64,000 nt of DNA from Njordibacter sp028825405 (GTDB taxonomy: Bacteria; Pseudomonadota; Gammaproteobacteria; Pseudomonadales; Balneatricaceae). The stretch's first letter is position 1, and each line of letters starts with the position of its first letter. Below, in pieces: positions 16,601 to 25,743 of this stretch. The position numbers and the translations under genes were made by a program. Under the pieces are notes generated by a model, which did no database searches, had not been told where the DNA came from, and saw only the letters and a list, made by a program, of their open reading frames with translations. The DNA lies in contig NZ_CP159829.1 of NCBI RefSeq assembly GCF_047730065.1, positions 2,294,001 through 2,358,000 of the forward strand. Reading direction: 5' to 3'.

Positions 16601-17422
16601 TTAAGCCCTTACCAGTTCGGTTTGAGTTGCTTCCATCATTAATTTATCACGCATGCGCATGCCACTACCCTGACGACGCACCATAACAATTTCACTCATG
16701 ACGCAAAGAGCAATTTCTTCTGGCAACTTCGCTCCTAGGTCAAAACCAGAAGGAGCCATAACACGCTCTAACTCTTTTTCACTAAAGCCTTCGTAACGCA
16801 AATAATCAAGCACCAGGCGTGAACGTTTTCTACTTGCAATGAGTGCTATATATTCTGCTTTAGAGGCTAATGCACGTTTCATCGACTCATGATCTCCTTT
16901 ATGTTGAGTTGCAATCACGACAAAGTCACCCACTTCAGGCAACAGCTGATCGTAATCAAAATCATCAGTAATCAATTTTTCTGCTGCTGGGTATTTTTCC
17001 CAACTAATGACTGGATCATTGACAATAACATTTATACCCATTAAATCAGCCAGTTGACACATCACTTCTGCTACGCGACCGTGCCCCATCAACCAAAGAG
17101 TTGGACAAGGTAAAACTGGCTCAACATAAACTTGCATACTGCCTCCACATGGCATACCTGCACCTAAAACCTCATCATCGAGATCAATATCAATAACTGT
17201 GCATTCGCCGCTTTCAATATTTTTAAGGCCTTCCTCGCAAGCAGTCGATTCCGCACAGCCTCCGCCAACCCAGCCAGCAACCACTAGGCCATCTTTATCT
17301 ATAACCGCTTTAGAGCCTGTTTTGGCTGAAACCGAACCAATGGTTTTAACCACAGTTGCCACTGCGTAAGGTTCACCCTTTTCACGCATATCTTTTAATA
17401 CATCAATGATTTCTTTAGCCAT
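16601..17422 (-). CDS. XdhC/CoxF-type molybdoenzyme maturation factor
   Basis: The 273-residue protein has the XdhC N-terminal block GWVGGGCAEST (about residues 51-60) and a C-terminal Rossmann-like half beginning LWLMGHGRVAEVM. XdhC proteins bind Mo cofactor and protect or present it for sulfuration before insertion into xanthine-oxidase-family enzymes; CoxF and CoxI are the CO dehydrogenase counterparts. It is the second XdhC paralogue of the operon; unlike 18052-19032 it lacks a YHS tail. It is separated from the mocA-like gene by 18 nt. Confidence 0.85.
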   Translation of the reverse strand: MAKEIIDVLKDMREKGEPYAVATVVKTIGSVSAKTGSKAVIDKDGLVVAGWVGGGCAESTACEEGLKNIESGECTVIDIDLDDEVLGAGMPCGGSMQVYVEPVLPCPTLWLMGHGRVAEVMCQLADLMGINVIVNDPVISWEKYPAAEKLITDDFDYDQLLPEVGDFVVIATQHKGDHESMKRALASKAEYIALIASRKRSRLVLDYLRYEGFSEKELERVMAPSGFDLGAKLPEEIALCVMSEIVMVRRQGSGMRMRDKLMMEATQTELVRA

Positions 17423-17440
17423 AACTATATTCTCTAATTT

Positions 17441-18055
17441 TTATATGGCCGAAGCCTTATTAATATTTTCTGTATAAGCAGAGTATTGTTTCGGGGTATC
17501 AAGGTCGAACACCACGTTGTCATTATTCATTTCAAAAACATTAACCTCTTCAGGGTTTTTTTCGATCAATTTTTTACAACCTAAATTACGCTCACCGTTT
17601 AAAATTTCCTGACGATGTAGATAGTCAAAAATAATCGGGTTTCCCCGTTTCCCTTTAAAAGCCGGCACTAAAATAGAACCATAGCTACGCTTACCAAAGG
17701 CCTCTATCAATACGTTAACATCTTCCGTCTTTAATAAAGGTTGATCCGATAAACAAATCATCACCCCATCACAAACTTCAGAGAGCGAAAATAAGCCCTT
17801 ATAAACAGATGTCATCTGACCATCACGATAAGCGTCGTTTTCAACAAAATTAAGTGGCAAACCTTTAAGTATAGCTCGCATTTTTTCAGCTTCATGTCCA
17901 AGCACAACAACAACTTTCTTTAAGTTTGAAGCCAATAACATTTCTGCTGTACGACGCAGCAAAGGCATGCCATCAACTAGTAACTCAAGTTTATTAACCT
18001 CACCCATACGGAGAGACTCACCTGCCGCTAATAATATTGCAGATACTGTTTTCAT
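17441..18055 (-). CDS. MocA-like molybdenum cofactor cytidylyltransferase/NTP transferase
   Basis: The 204-residue nucleotidyltransferase has LLAAGESLRMG near the N-terminus (the nucleotide-binding LAAGxSxRMG motif) and ICLSDQPLL (metal-binding Asp). GKRGNPIIF follows. These are typical of MocA/MobA-like enzymes that add CMP or GMP to Mo-molybdopterin. CO dehydrogenase uses the CMP form (MCD), so MocA activity fits the context. Its ATGA start overlaps the stop of the XdhC-YHS gene by 4 nt, showing translational coupling. Confidence 0.85.
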   Translation of the reverse strand: MKTVSAILLAAGESLRMGEVNKLELLVDGMPLLRRTAEMLLASNLKKVVVVLGHEAEKMRAILKGLPLNFVENDAYRDGQMTSVYKGLFSLSEVCDGVMICLSDQPLLKTEDVNVLIEAFGKRSYGSILVPAFKGKRGNPIIFDYLHRQEILNGERNLGCKKLIEKNPEEVNVFEMNNDNVVFDLDTPKQYSAYTENINKASAI

Positions 18056-19032
18056 GCGCTGACATACTTCCTTGGTTCATTTTGAAAACGGTGCAAACAC
18101 CCACCACAACAAAAATAATAATCTTTATCGTTATACTTACTATGAAATTCAGCGTCTTTTACTTCAACTGACATACCGCAAACAGTGTCAATAGCAGAAA
18201 TCTCTACTTCACGACTACCGCCACAACAACTTGCTGATTGAACCTCTTCCACTTCTACAGCCTGTCGTCGAGCCTTAACTAAACCGGCCAATACAGATAA
18301 CGCTATTTCTTCTGGTGTAACTGCGTCAATTTCAAGACCAATGGGTGAGATAATGGCATCAACGCGAAGTACATCGCCACAGCTCTCTTTTAAGTAACTT
18401 TTAAGCTTATCCGATTTAGATTTACTGGCAATAAAGCCAATATAATCAGCACTAGTAGTAATAGCTGCCTCAAGCCCTTGTTCATCAAGTTTGCCTTGAG
18501 TTGCAACGATAACAAAATCAGGAACAACATCTGCCACATCAAAGCCATCAATTATATTATCAGCTTCTGGAAACATCTCTGAATCTGCACCAGGAAAAGC
18601 CGCTGTAACAGAAAAGCCAACTCGTTGCGCTAGTCCAACTAAGGCCTGCGCTGCTGCTGTAGCGCCAATTAATAATAAAACAGGACGAGCAATAACAGGG
18701 TCGATAAAAATATCCAAAGTGCCTCCGCTATGGCAAGCCATTCCAAAGTTAGTAATGCCTTCTTCTACATATCCATCTTTAGTTGGACTAATTCTAATTA
18801 AACGAGCCTGACCTTCCTTTAATACTTTTTTAGCCATTTTAATCACGGCAGGTTGCGCGCATCCACCACCAATCCATCCCTGAATGACCCCATCCGCTTC
18901 AACAATTGCTTTAGCTCCAGGCTTTGCTGAAGTTGGTGATACAGCCCGCACTACTGTTATCAGGGCAAAAGGCTTTCTTTCAGATTTTAGACTGGCGGCC
19001 CTATCTAGTAGTGCATCACTTTCCATTCTCAT
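18052..19032 (-). CDS. XdhC-family maturation factor fused to a C-terminal YHS metal-binding domain
   Basis: Residues 1-255 form an XdhC protein (GWIGGGCAQP at about 52-61; Rossmann half from LLLIGATAAAQ at ~120). A CCGG linker (C269, C270) leads to a YHS-type domain at ~280-326. This carries DTVCGMSV (C285) and YYFCCGGCLHRFQNEPRKY (C308, C309, C312). YHS domains are found in copper- and heavy-metal-handling proteins. Because CO dehydrogenase has a Mo-S-Cu centre, this fusion is a candidate factor that brings copper and Mo cofactor together. That role is inference; the fusion itself is plainly in one frame. Confidence 0.85.
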   Translation of the reverse strand: MRMESDALLDRAASLKSERKPFALITVVRAVSPTSAKPGAKAIVEADGVIQGWIGGGCAQPAVIKMAKKVLKEGQARLIRISPTKDGYVEEGITNFGMACHSGGTLDIFIDPVIARPVLLLIGATAAAQALVGLAQRVGFSVTAAFPGADSEMFPEADNIIDGFDVADVVPDFVIVATQGKLDEQGLEAAITTSADYIGFIASKSKSDKLKSYLKESCGDVLRVDAIISPIGLEIDAVTPEEIALSVLAGLVKARRQAVEVEEVQSASCCGGSREVEISAIDTVCGMSVEVKDAEFHSKYNDKDYYFCCGGCLHRFQNEPRKYVSA

Positions 19033-19042
19033 TGTTTATTTC

Positions 19043-20227
19043 CTAAAGCTTCATTAATTCAGGTTCTAGTTTCATTAGGCTTTCTAAGTTGTGTGCCGAC
19101 GAAAAAAGATCCAGCAATGGCAAAGCGGCTTGCATACCTTTTGCAATGGGTTCATAACCATCACGCCCTAATAAAGGATTGAGCCAGACAATTTTTCTGG
19201 CTCTCTGTTTCAACTGTTGTAATTGTTCAGTCAGTTGCTTGGGTTCACCAGTGTCATATCCATCACTGATAATCATAACGATTGAGCGTGAGTTAACTAT
19301 GCGTCGACCATACTCATGATTAAACATCTGTAAACATTCACCAATACGCGTGCCTCCAGACCAACCAGATGACATTAATGCCAACTTCTCTTTTGCCTTT
19401 GTCATATCACGTTCACGCAATGCATCTGTAACATGGACCAAGCGTGTGTGGTAAACAAAAGCATCCGAATCTTTAAATGCTTCAATAATGCCTCTTGCAA
19501 ACCGTAAAAAAAGAAAACTATACAAGCTCATGGAACGGCTCACATCTAATAATAATATTAACCGAGGCGCCTGTTTTTTACGTTTCATGAATGCCAATTC
19601 CAGCGGAGTACCACCGTAACGTAAACTATTACGAATGGTTTGGCGTAAATTAATACGATTACCCTGTCTCTGTACACGCTGCCTACGTGTCATACGACGA
19701 CGCATCTTTTTAGCCATACGCTCAACTAGCAATTCCATTTCACGCATTTTTGAGTCATCTGACAATTGTCGAAAGTCGGTTTTCGCTGTCACTTGCTGAA
19801 CACTGGCTCCACCTTTACTGCCACCTTCACCAGCATCATTATCATCGCCTTCTTCAGCGTGATCGGCCTCAACCGCTTCATCTCCACCACCACCCTGCTG
19901 CCCACCATCAAGACCTTTTTCACTCTCCATCTGCTTCGAATAACTGGAAGCCTGTTCGCGCGTACCGTTAGGTGTTATCCAAAAAGCGTCAAATAATTCA
20001 TCGAAGCGCCGCCAGTCATAAGCACATGAACATAACAAAGCCCGCAAGCCCCAACGCAAAAGCTTCTGCTGTAACAGAATGCCGGACTCGGCCATTTTCA
20101 TCACATCCAACTCTTCTTGAATTCCAAGATGAAAACCATTACTACGCATGTGATGTAAAAAACCCAATAAATGATCAAGCAACGTATCTGCCAACTCAAA
20201 GTCTTCTTGATGGCTTAGGTTAGCCAT
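19043..20227 (-). CDS. coxE: CoxE-like VWA-domain maturation protein
   Basis: The 394-residue protein has an N-terminal helical part and an acidic, glycine-rich linker (about residues 105-145). A basic stretch (KKMRRRMTRRQRVQRQ, ~173-188) precedes a C-terminal von Willebrand A domain. The MIDAS site is complete: D228-x-S-x-S232 (LLLDVSRSMS), T293 (GGTRIG) and D322 (ISDGYD). CoxE is needed with CoxD for assembly of the Mo/Cu site in Oligotropha. Its ATG overlaps the coxD stop by one base (TAATG), the usual coupling for AAA/VWA pairs. Confidence 0.9.
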   Translation of the reverse strand: MANLSHQEDFELADTLLDHLLGFLHHMRSNGFHLGIQEELDVMKMAESGILLQQKLLRWGLRALLCSCAYDWRRFDELFDAFWITPNGTREQASSYSKQMESEKGLDGGQQGGGGDEAVEADHAEEGDDNDAGEGGSKGGASVQQVTAKTDFRQLSDDSKMREMELLVERMAKKMRRRMTRRQRVQRQGNRINLRQTIRNSLRYGGTPLELAFMKRKKQAPRLILLLDVSRSMSLYSFLFLRFARGIIEAFKDSDAFVYHTRLVHVTDALRERDMTKAKEKLALMSSGWSGGTRIGECLQMFNHEYGRRIVNSRSIVMIISDGYDTGEPKQLTEQLQQLKQRARKIVWLNPLLGRDGYEPIAKGMQAALPLLDLFSSAHNLESLMKLEPELMKL

Positions 20228-21105
20228 TATCCCGACCTAGCAATTAAACGGTCTGAAACATCTCTTGTAATCAAATCATGATCTTCTTTTGTCTTTAATA
20301 AACACATCAATGTATTCATGATCAATTCAGGGTCTTTATCTAACGATGACAAGTTCAACTTTAACAATGCTGCCGTCCAGTCTAGCGTTTCTGAAACTCC
20401 AGGAATCTTCCGTAAGTCCATCTTTCTCAGTGACTGTACATATTCGACAACTTGTCCGGCCAAACGTTGGCTAACTTCGGGCATTCTAGTTGTGATAATA
20501 CGTAACTCTTTATCAAAACTAGGATAATCAACATAGTGGTAGAGACACCGCCGACGCAAAGCATCACTTAATTCACGAGTCGCATTAGAAGTTAAAATTA
20601 CGTGAGGCTTTGTAATGGCTTTGATAGTACCCAACTCAGGAATGGTAATTTGAAAATCAGAAAGTACTTCAAGAAGAAACGCTTCAAATTCTTCATCAGC
20701 TCTGTCAATTTCATCTATCAATAGGACTGGAGACTTGTCCATCGTAATAGCTTGAAGTAGTGGCCGTTTTAGTAGATATTTTTCACTAAAAATATCTTGT
20801 TCCTTACTGGCCTGGCTATCACTCGCTGACTCCTGCATTTTAATGGCAAGCAACTGATGCTGATAGTTCCATTCATAAACTGCAGAATTCACATCCAAAC
20901 CTTCATAACACTGTAAACGGATTAATGGACAGCCAAAAATCTTTGCTAGCGTTTTAGCGATTTCAGTTTTACCAACGCCAGCATCACCTTCAAGCAGTAG
21001 CGGTCGATGTAATTTAGTTTGTAATAATAGCGTTGCAGCCAGATCTTTATCAGCCACGTAATCTGCCTCAGCTAAACGCGCTTGGAACACCGTAAGTTCT
21101 TTCAT
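20227..21105 (-). CDS. coxD: CoxD-like MoxR-family AAA+ ATPase
   Basis: The 292-residue AAA+ protein has Walker A GDAGVGKT (40-47), Walker B LLIDEID (128-134) and a sensor 1 region (VILTSNATRELSDALRRR, with arginine finger candidates). MoxR ATPases work with VWA partners as chaperones; CoxD is required for sulfuration of the Mo centre of CO dehydrogenase. It is directly followed by coxE and preceded by coxG (54-nt gap). Confidence 0.9.
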   Translation of the reverse strand: MKELTVFQARLAEADYVADKDLAATLLLQTKLHRPLLLEGDAGVGKTEIAKTLAKIFGCPLIRLQCYEGLDVNSAVYEWNYQHQLLAIKMQESASDSQASKEQDIFSEKYLLKRPLLQAITMDKSPVLLIDEIDRADEEFEAFLLEVLSDFQITIPELGTIKAITKPHVILTSNATRELSDALRRRCLYHYVDYPSFDKELRIITTRMPEVSQRLAGQVVEYVQSLRKMDLRKIPGVSETLDWTAALLKLNLSSLDKDPELIMNTLMCLLKTKEDHDLITRDVSDRLIARSG

Positions 21106-21159
21106 GCTGTAATAATAAACCTATGCGGTTAGATATAAGGACCTACATTAAATGGCGAG

Positions 21160-21744
21160 TTATGTTTTCTTGCCGGTAAGGCTTTTAAGCATGCCGATAA
21201 ATAAACCCCAAACAAAAGCCAATCCATTCAGCTCTTTAGGAATTTCAGCTGCTTTTACCGCTGCTTCTTCTGCAGCAGCACCTTCACCCATAGCGAGTAC
21301 GTTATTTACAAAATTAGCACCAAACTGATTTAGAATCTGATCTGCAACCTGATTCATCATCCGACCGCCCATACTCGCCATTTTACCAGTGACAGTAATA
21401 ACGGCCTCACCAACAACTTCACATTTTCCCCCTTCTGTTTCACGAACATAAGCTGTCAGATCCATGGTGGCTGATGATGAACCTTTTGTGTCCATGCCTT
21501 TACCTTGCATTGTCATTTCACACTTATCAGCATCGATATTCTGTACTAAAATTTTTCCATTAAAGGCCATTGTAGCAGGACCTACTTTTACCTTAACTTT
21601 ACCGACATAATTTGAGTCATCAACTTGCTCAGTAATTTCAGCACCAGGCATGCAACCCGCCACACCAGAAATATCCTGTAAAAAAGTCCAAGCATCGCTA
21701 GAAGGGGCATCCATTGGAAAAACTTTATTAATTTCTACTTTCAC
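21160..21744 (-). CDS. coxG: CoxG-family SRPBCC protein
   Basis: The 194-residue protein has an SRPBCC/START-like N-terminal domain (residues ~1-145; MDAPSSDAWTFLQDISGVAGCMPGA start typical of CoxG). An alanine-rich linker and a hydrophobic C-terminal stretch (about 175-188, VWGLFIGML) follow, with a basic end. CoxG is thought to anchor CO dehydrogenase at the membrane. Here it follows coxL after 144 bp that include a strong hairpin (21779-21819), so its expression may be set separately from coxMSL. Confidence 0.9.
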   Translation of the reverse strand: MKVEINKVFPMDAPSSDAWTFLQDISGVAGCMPGAEITEQVDDSNYVGKVKVKVGPATMAFNGKILVQNIDADKCEMTMQGKGMDTKGSSSATMDLTAYVRETEGGKCEVVGEAVITVTGKMASMGGRMMNQVADQILNQFGANFVNNVLAMGEGAAAEEAAVKAAEIPKELNGLAFVWGLFIGMLKSLTGKKT

Positions 21745-21778
21745 TTTATTTATTCTCTTGATTAAATAACTGAAAAGA

Positions 21779-21819
21779 ATAAAGCGAACTTATGACACTA
21801 CATCATAAGCTCGCTTTAT
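21779..21819 (-). terminator. intra-operon hairpin between coxL and coxG, possible attenuator
   Basis: Arm ATAAAGCGA-A-CTTATGA (21779-21795) pairs with TCATAAG-C-TCGCTTTAT (21803-21819), 16 base pairs with one A/C mismatch and a 7-nt loop. On the minus strand the stem is followed by TTATTCTTTT, an imperfect T tract. It could stabilise the upstream coxMSL mRNA or terminate part of the transcripts before coxG. Confidence 0.55.
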
Positions 21820-21888
21820 CTTGATTCGCTTAAACTAAGCCTTTACTAAAACCCATTCCGTTTCAGAATAATAAACATCATTTGTCTT

Positions 21889-24288
21889 TTATTTATTTAG
21901 ACCCATTTCTTTTATCGTTTTCCATACACGGAATGCGTTATGTGGCATATCAATATGCGTCTTAGCACCAAACTGCATGAATGCATCATTAATAGCATTC
22001 GAGAAGCATGGAATACTACCAACATGTGGAGACTCCGCTACGCCTTTAGCGCCCATTGGGTGATGCGGTGATGGTGTTACCGTGTAATCCAGTTCCCATT
22101 TTGGCGTTTCCACCATGGTTGGCCAGAAATAATCCATAAAGGTATTACCTGAGAGGTTACCTTCTGCATCGTAGGGTAGTTCCTGCCCCATCGATACTGC
22201 AAAACCTTCATTTAGACCACCATGTACCTGACCCTCAATAATCATTGGGTTGATACGAGTACCACAATCATCTAGAGCATAGAAACGTCTAACTGCAGTT
22301 ACACCTGTGAAACGATCAATATCAAGAACACAAAGGTATGCGCCGAATGGGAAGGTGAAATTCGGTGGATCATAATAGTCCACAGCTTCCAATCCCATTT
22401 CCATGCCATCAGGCACATTGTTATAAGCAGCCCATGCAATCTCTTTCATGGTCTTGACCTGATCAGGTGAACCAATAACGCGGAACTGATTAACATCCCA
22501 TTCAAGGTCATTTTCACTGACTTCAAGCAAGTGAGCAGCGATCTTACGAGCTTTCTCACGAATTTTACGTGCCGCTTTAACTGTGGCGGCACCACCGACA
22601 GGAGTCGTCCGTGAACCGTATGTACCTAAACCATAAGGTGCAGTATCGGTATCACCTTCTTCGATCTGAATCTCTTCTGAAGATATTCCGAGTTCCGTCG
22701 CGATAATCTGGGCGTAAGTGGTTTCATGACCCTGCCCCTGACTTTTCGTACCCATACGAGCTATAGCACTACCGGTTGGGTGTATACGAATCTCGGCACT
22801 ATCGAACATACCAACACCTAAAATGTCACACGACTTACTTGGTCCGGCACCTACAATTTCGGTAAACGTACACAATCCAATTCCCATCAGTTCACCACGT
22901 GCAGTTTTCTCAGCCTGCTCTTTACGCAAACCTTGATAGTCAACGGCCTCCATCACTTTTTTCAGTGCAGCAGGATAGTTACCACTGTCATACTCCCAGC
23001 CTGTAGCAGAGTTGTAAGGAAATTGCTCAGGCTGGATGAAATTCTTCATACGAATTTCAGCAGGATCCATTTTGAGTTTTTGCGCCAGTACATCGATCAT
23101 TCTTTCAACGACGTAAACAGCTTCAGTAACACGGAAAGAACAGCGATAAGAAACACCGCCCGGTGCTTTATTGGTAAATACACCATCAACATTCGCATAA
23201 GCTGTTGGAATATCGTAAGAACCAGTACAGATGCCAAACATACCCGCTGGCCATTTGGTTGGCTGGGCATGCGTGTTAAAAGCACCATGGTCAGCTAATA
23301 CGTTGACACGTAATGCTTTAATGTTACCTTCATTATCAGCTGCCAGTTCACCTTCCATATGGTAATCGCGAGCGAACGCTGTGGTTGATAAGTTTTCAGT
23401 ACGATCTTCAATCCATTTAACTGGACGACCCAAGACGATAGAAGCAACAATCGCACAAACATAACCTGGGTAAATGCCTACTTTATTACCGAAACCACCA
23501 CCAATGTCTGGAGAAATAACACGGACCTTACTTTCTGGAATACCTGATAGCATGGTAATAACTGTACGTACTATGTGCGGTGCTTGTGAAGTAATGTAAA
23601 CTGTCATATCACCTTTAACTTTGTCAAAAGAAGCAACGCAGCCACAGGTTTCCAGCGGACAGGCATGAACACGTTGGTTAATCATATCCTGTTTAACTGT
23701 AACGTCTGCAGATTCAAAAGCACGATCAGTCGCGTCTTTGTCACCGACATTCCAATTAAAGATATGATTATTATGTTTACGAGCACCCCCACCTGCTTCA
23801 TCTTTCCCCACAAGATCATCACGGACAATGGCGGCATCAGCATCCATTGCATGATGAGGATCAACCACTACTGGTAACTCTTCGTATTCAACTTCTACAA
23901 GATCAGCGGCATCCACTGCGATATAACGATTATCAGCAATAACAAAGGCTACTTCCTGATACTGAAAGCTCACTTTCTCATCCGCTAACACTGCACAAAC
24001 ATCACCAGCCAAAGTAGGCATCCAGTGTAAACCGAGAGGTTTCAAATCGTCAGCTGTTAAAACAGCATGAACACCTGGCAAAGCTAAAGCAGCTTCTTTA
24101 TTAATTGAAATTATTTTTGCGTGAGCAAATGGACTACGTACCACTTTGCCAACCAACATTCCGGGTAGCTTAACGTCATCAACATAATTACCCTTACCTT
24201 GAATGAATCGAGGATCTTCTTTTCTTTTTCTTGAACAACCAACACCCTGTAATTCTTGTTCGCGTTTATCTTCTGTAGCTGTAGACAT
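21889..24288 (-). CDS. coxL: form I aerobic CO dehydrogenase large subunit (Mo/Cu)
   Basis: The 799-residue xanthine-oxidase-family molybdopterin subunit oxidises CO to CO2. The form I active-site loop is present as SYRCSFR at 380-386, with C383 in the position of the copper-ligand cysteine; the usual sequence is AYRCSFR. DIGGGFGNK (~261-269) and GAKGVAESP near the C-terminus (catalytic Glu752) are the other active-site blocks. Length is standard. It lies 11 nt downstream of coxS. The cysteine separates it from form II (AYRGAGR) homologues, so CO is the likely substrate. Confidence 0.95.
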   Translation of the reverse strand: MSTATEDKREQELQGVGCSRKRKEDPRFIQGKGNYVDDVKLPGMLVGKVVRSPFAHAKIISINKEAALALPGVHAVLTADDLKPLGLHWMPTLAGDVCAVLADEKVSFQYQEVAFVIADNRYIAVDAADLVEVEYEELPVVVDPHHAMDADAAIVRDDLVGKDEAGGGARKHNNHIFNWNVGDKDATDRAFESADVTVKQDMINQRVHACPLETCGCVASFDKVKGDMTVYITSQAPHIVRTVITMLSGIPESKVRVISPDIGGGFGNKVGIYPGYVCAIVASIVLGRPVKWIEDRTENLSTTAFARDYHMEGELAADNEGNIKALRVNVLADHGAFNTHAQPTKWPAGMFGICTGSYDIPTAYANVDGVFTNKAPGGVSYRCSFRVTEAVYVVERMIDVLAQKLKMDPAEIRMKNFIQPEQFPYNSATGWEYDSGNYPAALKKVMEAVDYQGLRKEQAEKTARGELMGIGLCTFTEIVGAGPSKSCDILGVGMFDSAEIRIHPTGSAIARMGTKSQGQGHETTYAQIIATELGISSEEIQIEEGDTDTAPYGLGTYGSRTTPVGGAATVKAARKIREKARKIAAHLLEVSENDLEWDVNQFRVIGSPDQVKTMKEIAWAAYNNVPDGMEMGLEAVDYYDPPNFTFPFGAYLCVLDIDRFTGVTAVRRFYALDDCGTRINPMIIEGQVHGGLNEGFAVSMGQELPYDAEGNLSGNTFMDYFWPTMVETPKWELDYTVTPSPHHPMGAKGVAESPHVGSIPCFSNAINDAFMQFGAKTHIDMPHNAFRVWKTIKEMGLNK

Positions 24289-24299
24289 GATCCGCTCCG

Positions 24300-24776
24300 T
24301 TATTTAGCTTGCAGCTTTACAGCCGCTACTTGAATGGCTTTGACGATGTTTTGATACCCCGTGCAACGACATAAGTTACCCGACATCCCTTGACAAATAT
24401 CTTCCTCCGTAGGGTTGGGATTTTCCTGTAGGAACCGATAAGAACGCATCAACATGCCCGGAGTACAAAAACCACACTGCAAACCATGCTCTTGCATAAA
24501 AGCTTCCTGAACGGCATGCAACTCCCCACTCGCTGCAAGGCCTTCAACTGTTGCTACCTCAGCACCATTAGCTTGCACCGCTAAAATCGTACACGATTTT
24601 AGCGACTCTCCATTCAGATCGACGGTACACGCACCGCAATGACTCGTTTCACAGCCAATATGGCTGCCCGTTTGTCCCAGTTGTTCACGTATCACGTGAA
24701 TCAAAAGTTCACGCGGCTCTACCAATGTTTCTACTTCTGAGCCGTTCAATTTAAATTGAATATGTGTCTTCGACAT
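24300..24776 (-). CDS. coxS: CO dehydrogenase small (2 x 2Fe-2S) subunit
   Basis: The 158-residue iron-sulfur subunit carries both clusters. The plant-type 2Fe-2S site is C42, C47, C50 and C62 (GCETSHCGAC). The helical-domain site is C101, C104, C136 and C138 (CGFCTPGM; CRCTGY). It passes electrons from the Mo/Cu site in CoxL to FAD in CoxM. It is separated from coxM by 3 nt and from coxL by 11 nt. Confidence 0.95.
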   Translation of the reverse strand: MSKTHIQFKLNGSEVETLVEPRELLIHVIREQLGQTGSHIGCETSHCGACTVDLNGESLKSCTILAVQANGAEVATVEGLAASGELHAVQEAFMQEHGLQCGFCTPGMLMRSYRFLQENPNPTEEDICQGMSGNLCRCTGYQNIVKAIQVAAVKLQAK

Positions 24777-24779
24777 TGT

Positions 24780-25649
24780 TTATTCCCCTTTCGCATTCGT
24801 CAAGGCTTGACGAATAGCACGCCGTGCCATTTCACCTGCCATACTTGTTTTATATTCAATATCACCACGTAAATCTTCAGCGGGATCACAGGCAGCCATG
24901 ACTTTTTCAGCGGCTTCACTAATCAACGATTCATCAATGATTTTTCCTGTCAAATATTCTGATGCATCAGTTGCTATAAATGAGCACGGAGCTACGTTTG
25001 TCAGAGAGATAGTAATATTAGAACAAACATCACCACTAAGTTGTAACTGAACAGCAGCAGCGGCGGTCGCATAATCACCGGTCTTACGTTTCAATTTACT
25101 GTACCCGCAGCCACTACCTGCTGCTGGAATCGGCACCTGAATCTCAGTCATCATTTCACCTTCCTCTAACAAGGTGAAATAGGTCCCAAGAAAAAAATCA
25201 CCCGCAGGTACTTTGCGTTCACCATTAGGGCCCACCAATACAAATGATGCGCCTAAAGCTAACATGATGGCGGGGTGATCATTCCCAGGATCACCGTGCG
25301 CAATATCACCTCCAATCGTGCCACGATTTCTTACTTGAGGGTCAGCAACTAGTTTTGCTGCTTGAGGAATGAGAGGACATTTATCCCATAACAATTGCGA
25401 CGCAATAAGTTGGTTTTCGGTCGTCATCGCACCAATGCAAATATTACCACCTTCTTCTCGCACACCGCGCAACTCTTCAATACCATTTATATCTATCAAA
25501 TGAGCAGGTTCAGCGAAACGAAGTTTCATCATAGGCAACAGACTGTGCCCGCCCGCTAATATTTTTGCTTCTTCACCATATTGTCCAAGCATCGACACGG
25601 CATCTGCCACACTGGTCGCTGCATGGTACTCAAATGCACTTGGTATCAT
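24780..25649 (-). CDS. coxM: CO dehydrogenase medium (FAD) subunit
   Basis: This FAD-binding subunit has AGGHSL (about residues 32-37 from the chosen start) and TIGGDIAHGDPGND (111-124), the two flavin-contact loops of the family. An ATG at 25661 exists, but GGAG lies 6 nt before the ATG at 25649. The shorter start MIPSAFEYH matches the family, so it is used (289 aa). It is the first gene of the cox cluster; three 20-bp direct repeats lie about 95-155 bp upstream. Confidence 0.95.
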   Translation of the reverse strand: MIPSAFEYHAATSVADAVSMLGQYGEEAKILAGGHSLLPMMKLRFAEPAHLIDINGIEELRGVREEGGNICIGAMTTENQLIASQLLWDKCPLIPQAAKLVADPQVRNRGTIGGDIAHGDPGNDHPAIMLALGASFVLVGPNGERKVPAGDFFLGTYFTLLEEGEMMTEIQVPIPAAGSGCGYSKLKRKTGDYATAAAAVQLQLSGDVCSNITISLTNVAPCSFIATDASEYLTGKIIDESLISEAAEKVMAACDPAEDLRGDIEYKTSMAGEMARRAIRQALTNAKGE

Positions 25650-25743
25650 GAGTTTCTCCATTTATTGTAGTTATTAAATCTGAAGGTCTGCATGTAACAA
25701 AGCATGCCAGATTAAATTAAGCATACTTGTAAAATATTTAACA

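Noticed and set aside
16601..19032. xdhC-like genes as part of a purine-degradation (xanthine dehydrogenase) locus
   Set aside because: The large subunit has the CO dehydrogenase CSFR loop and coxD, coxE and coxG are adjacent, so the CO dehydrogenase context is preferred.
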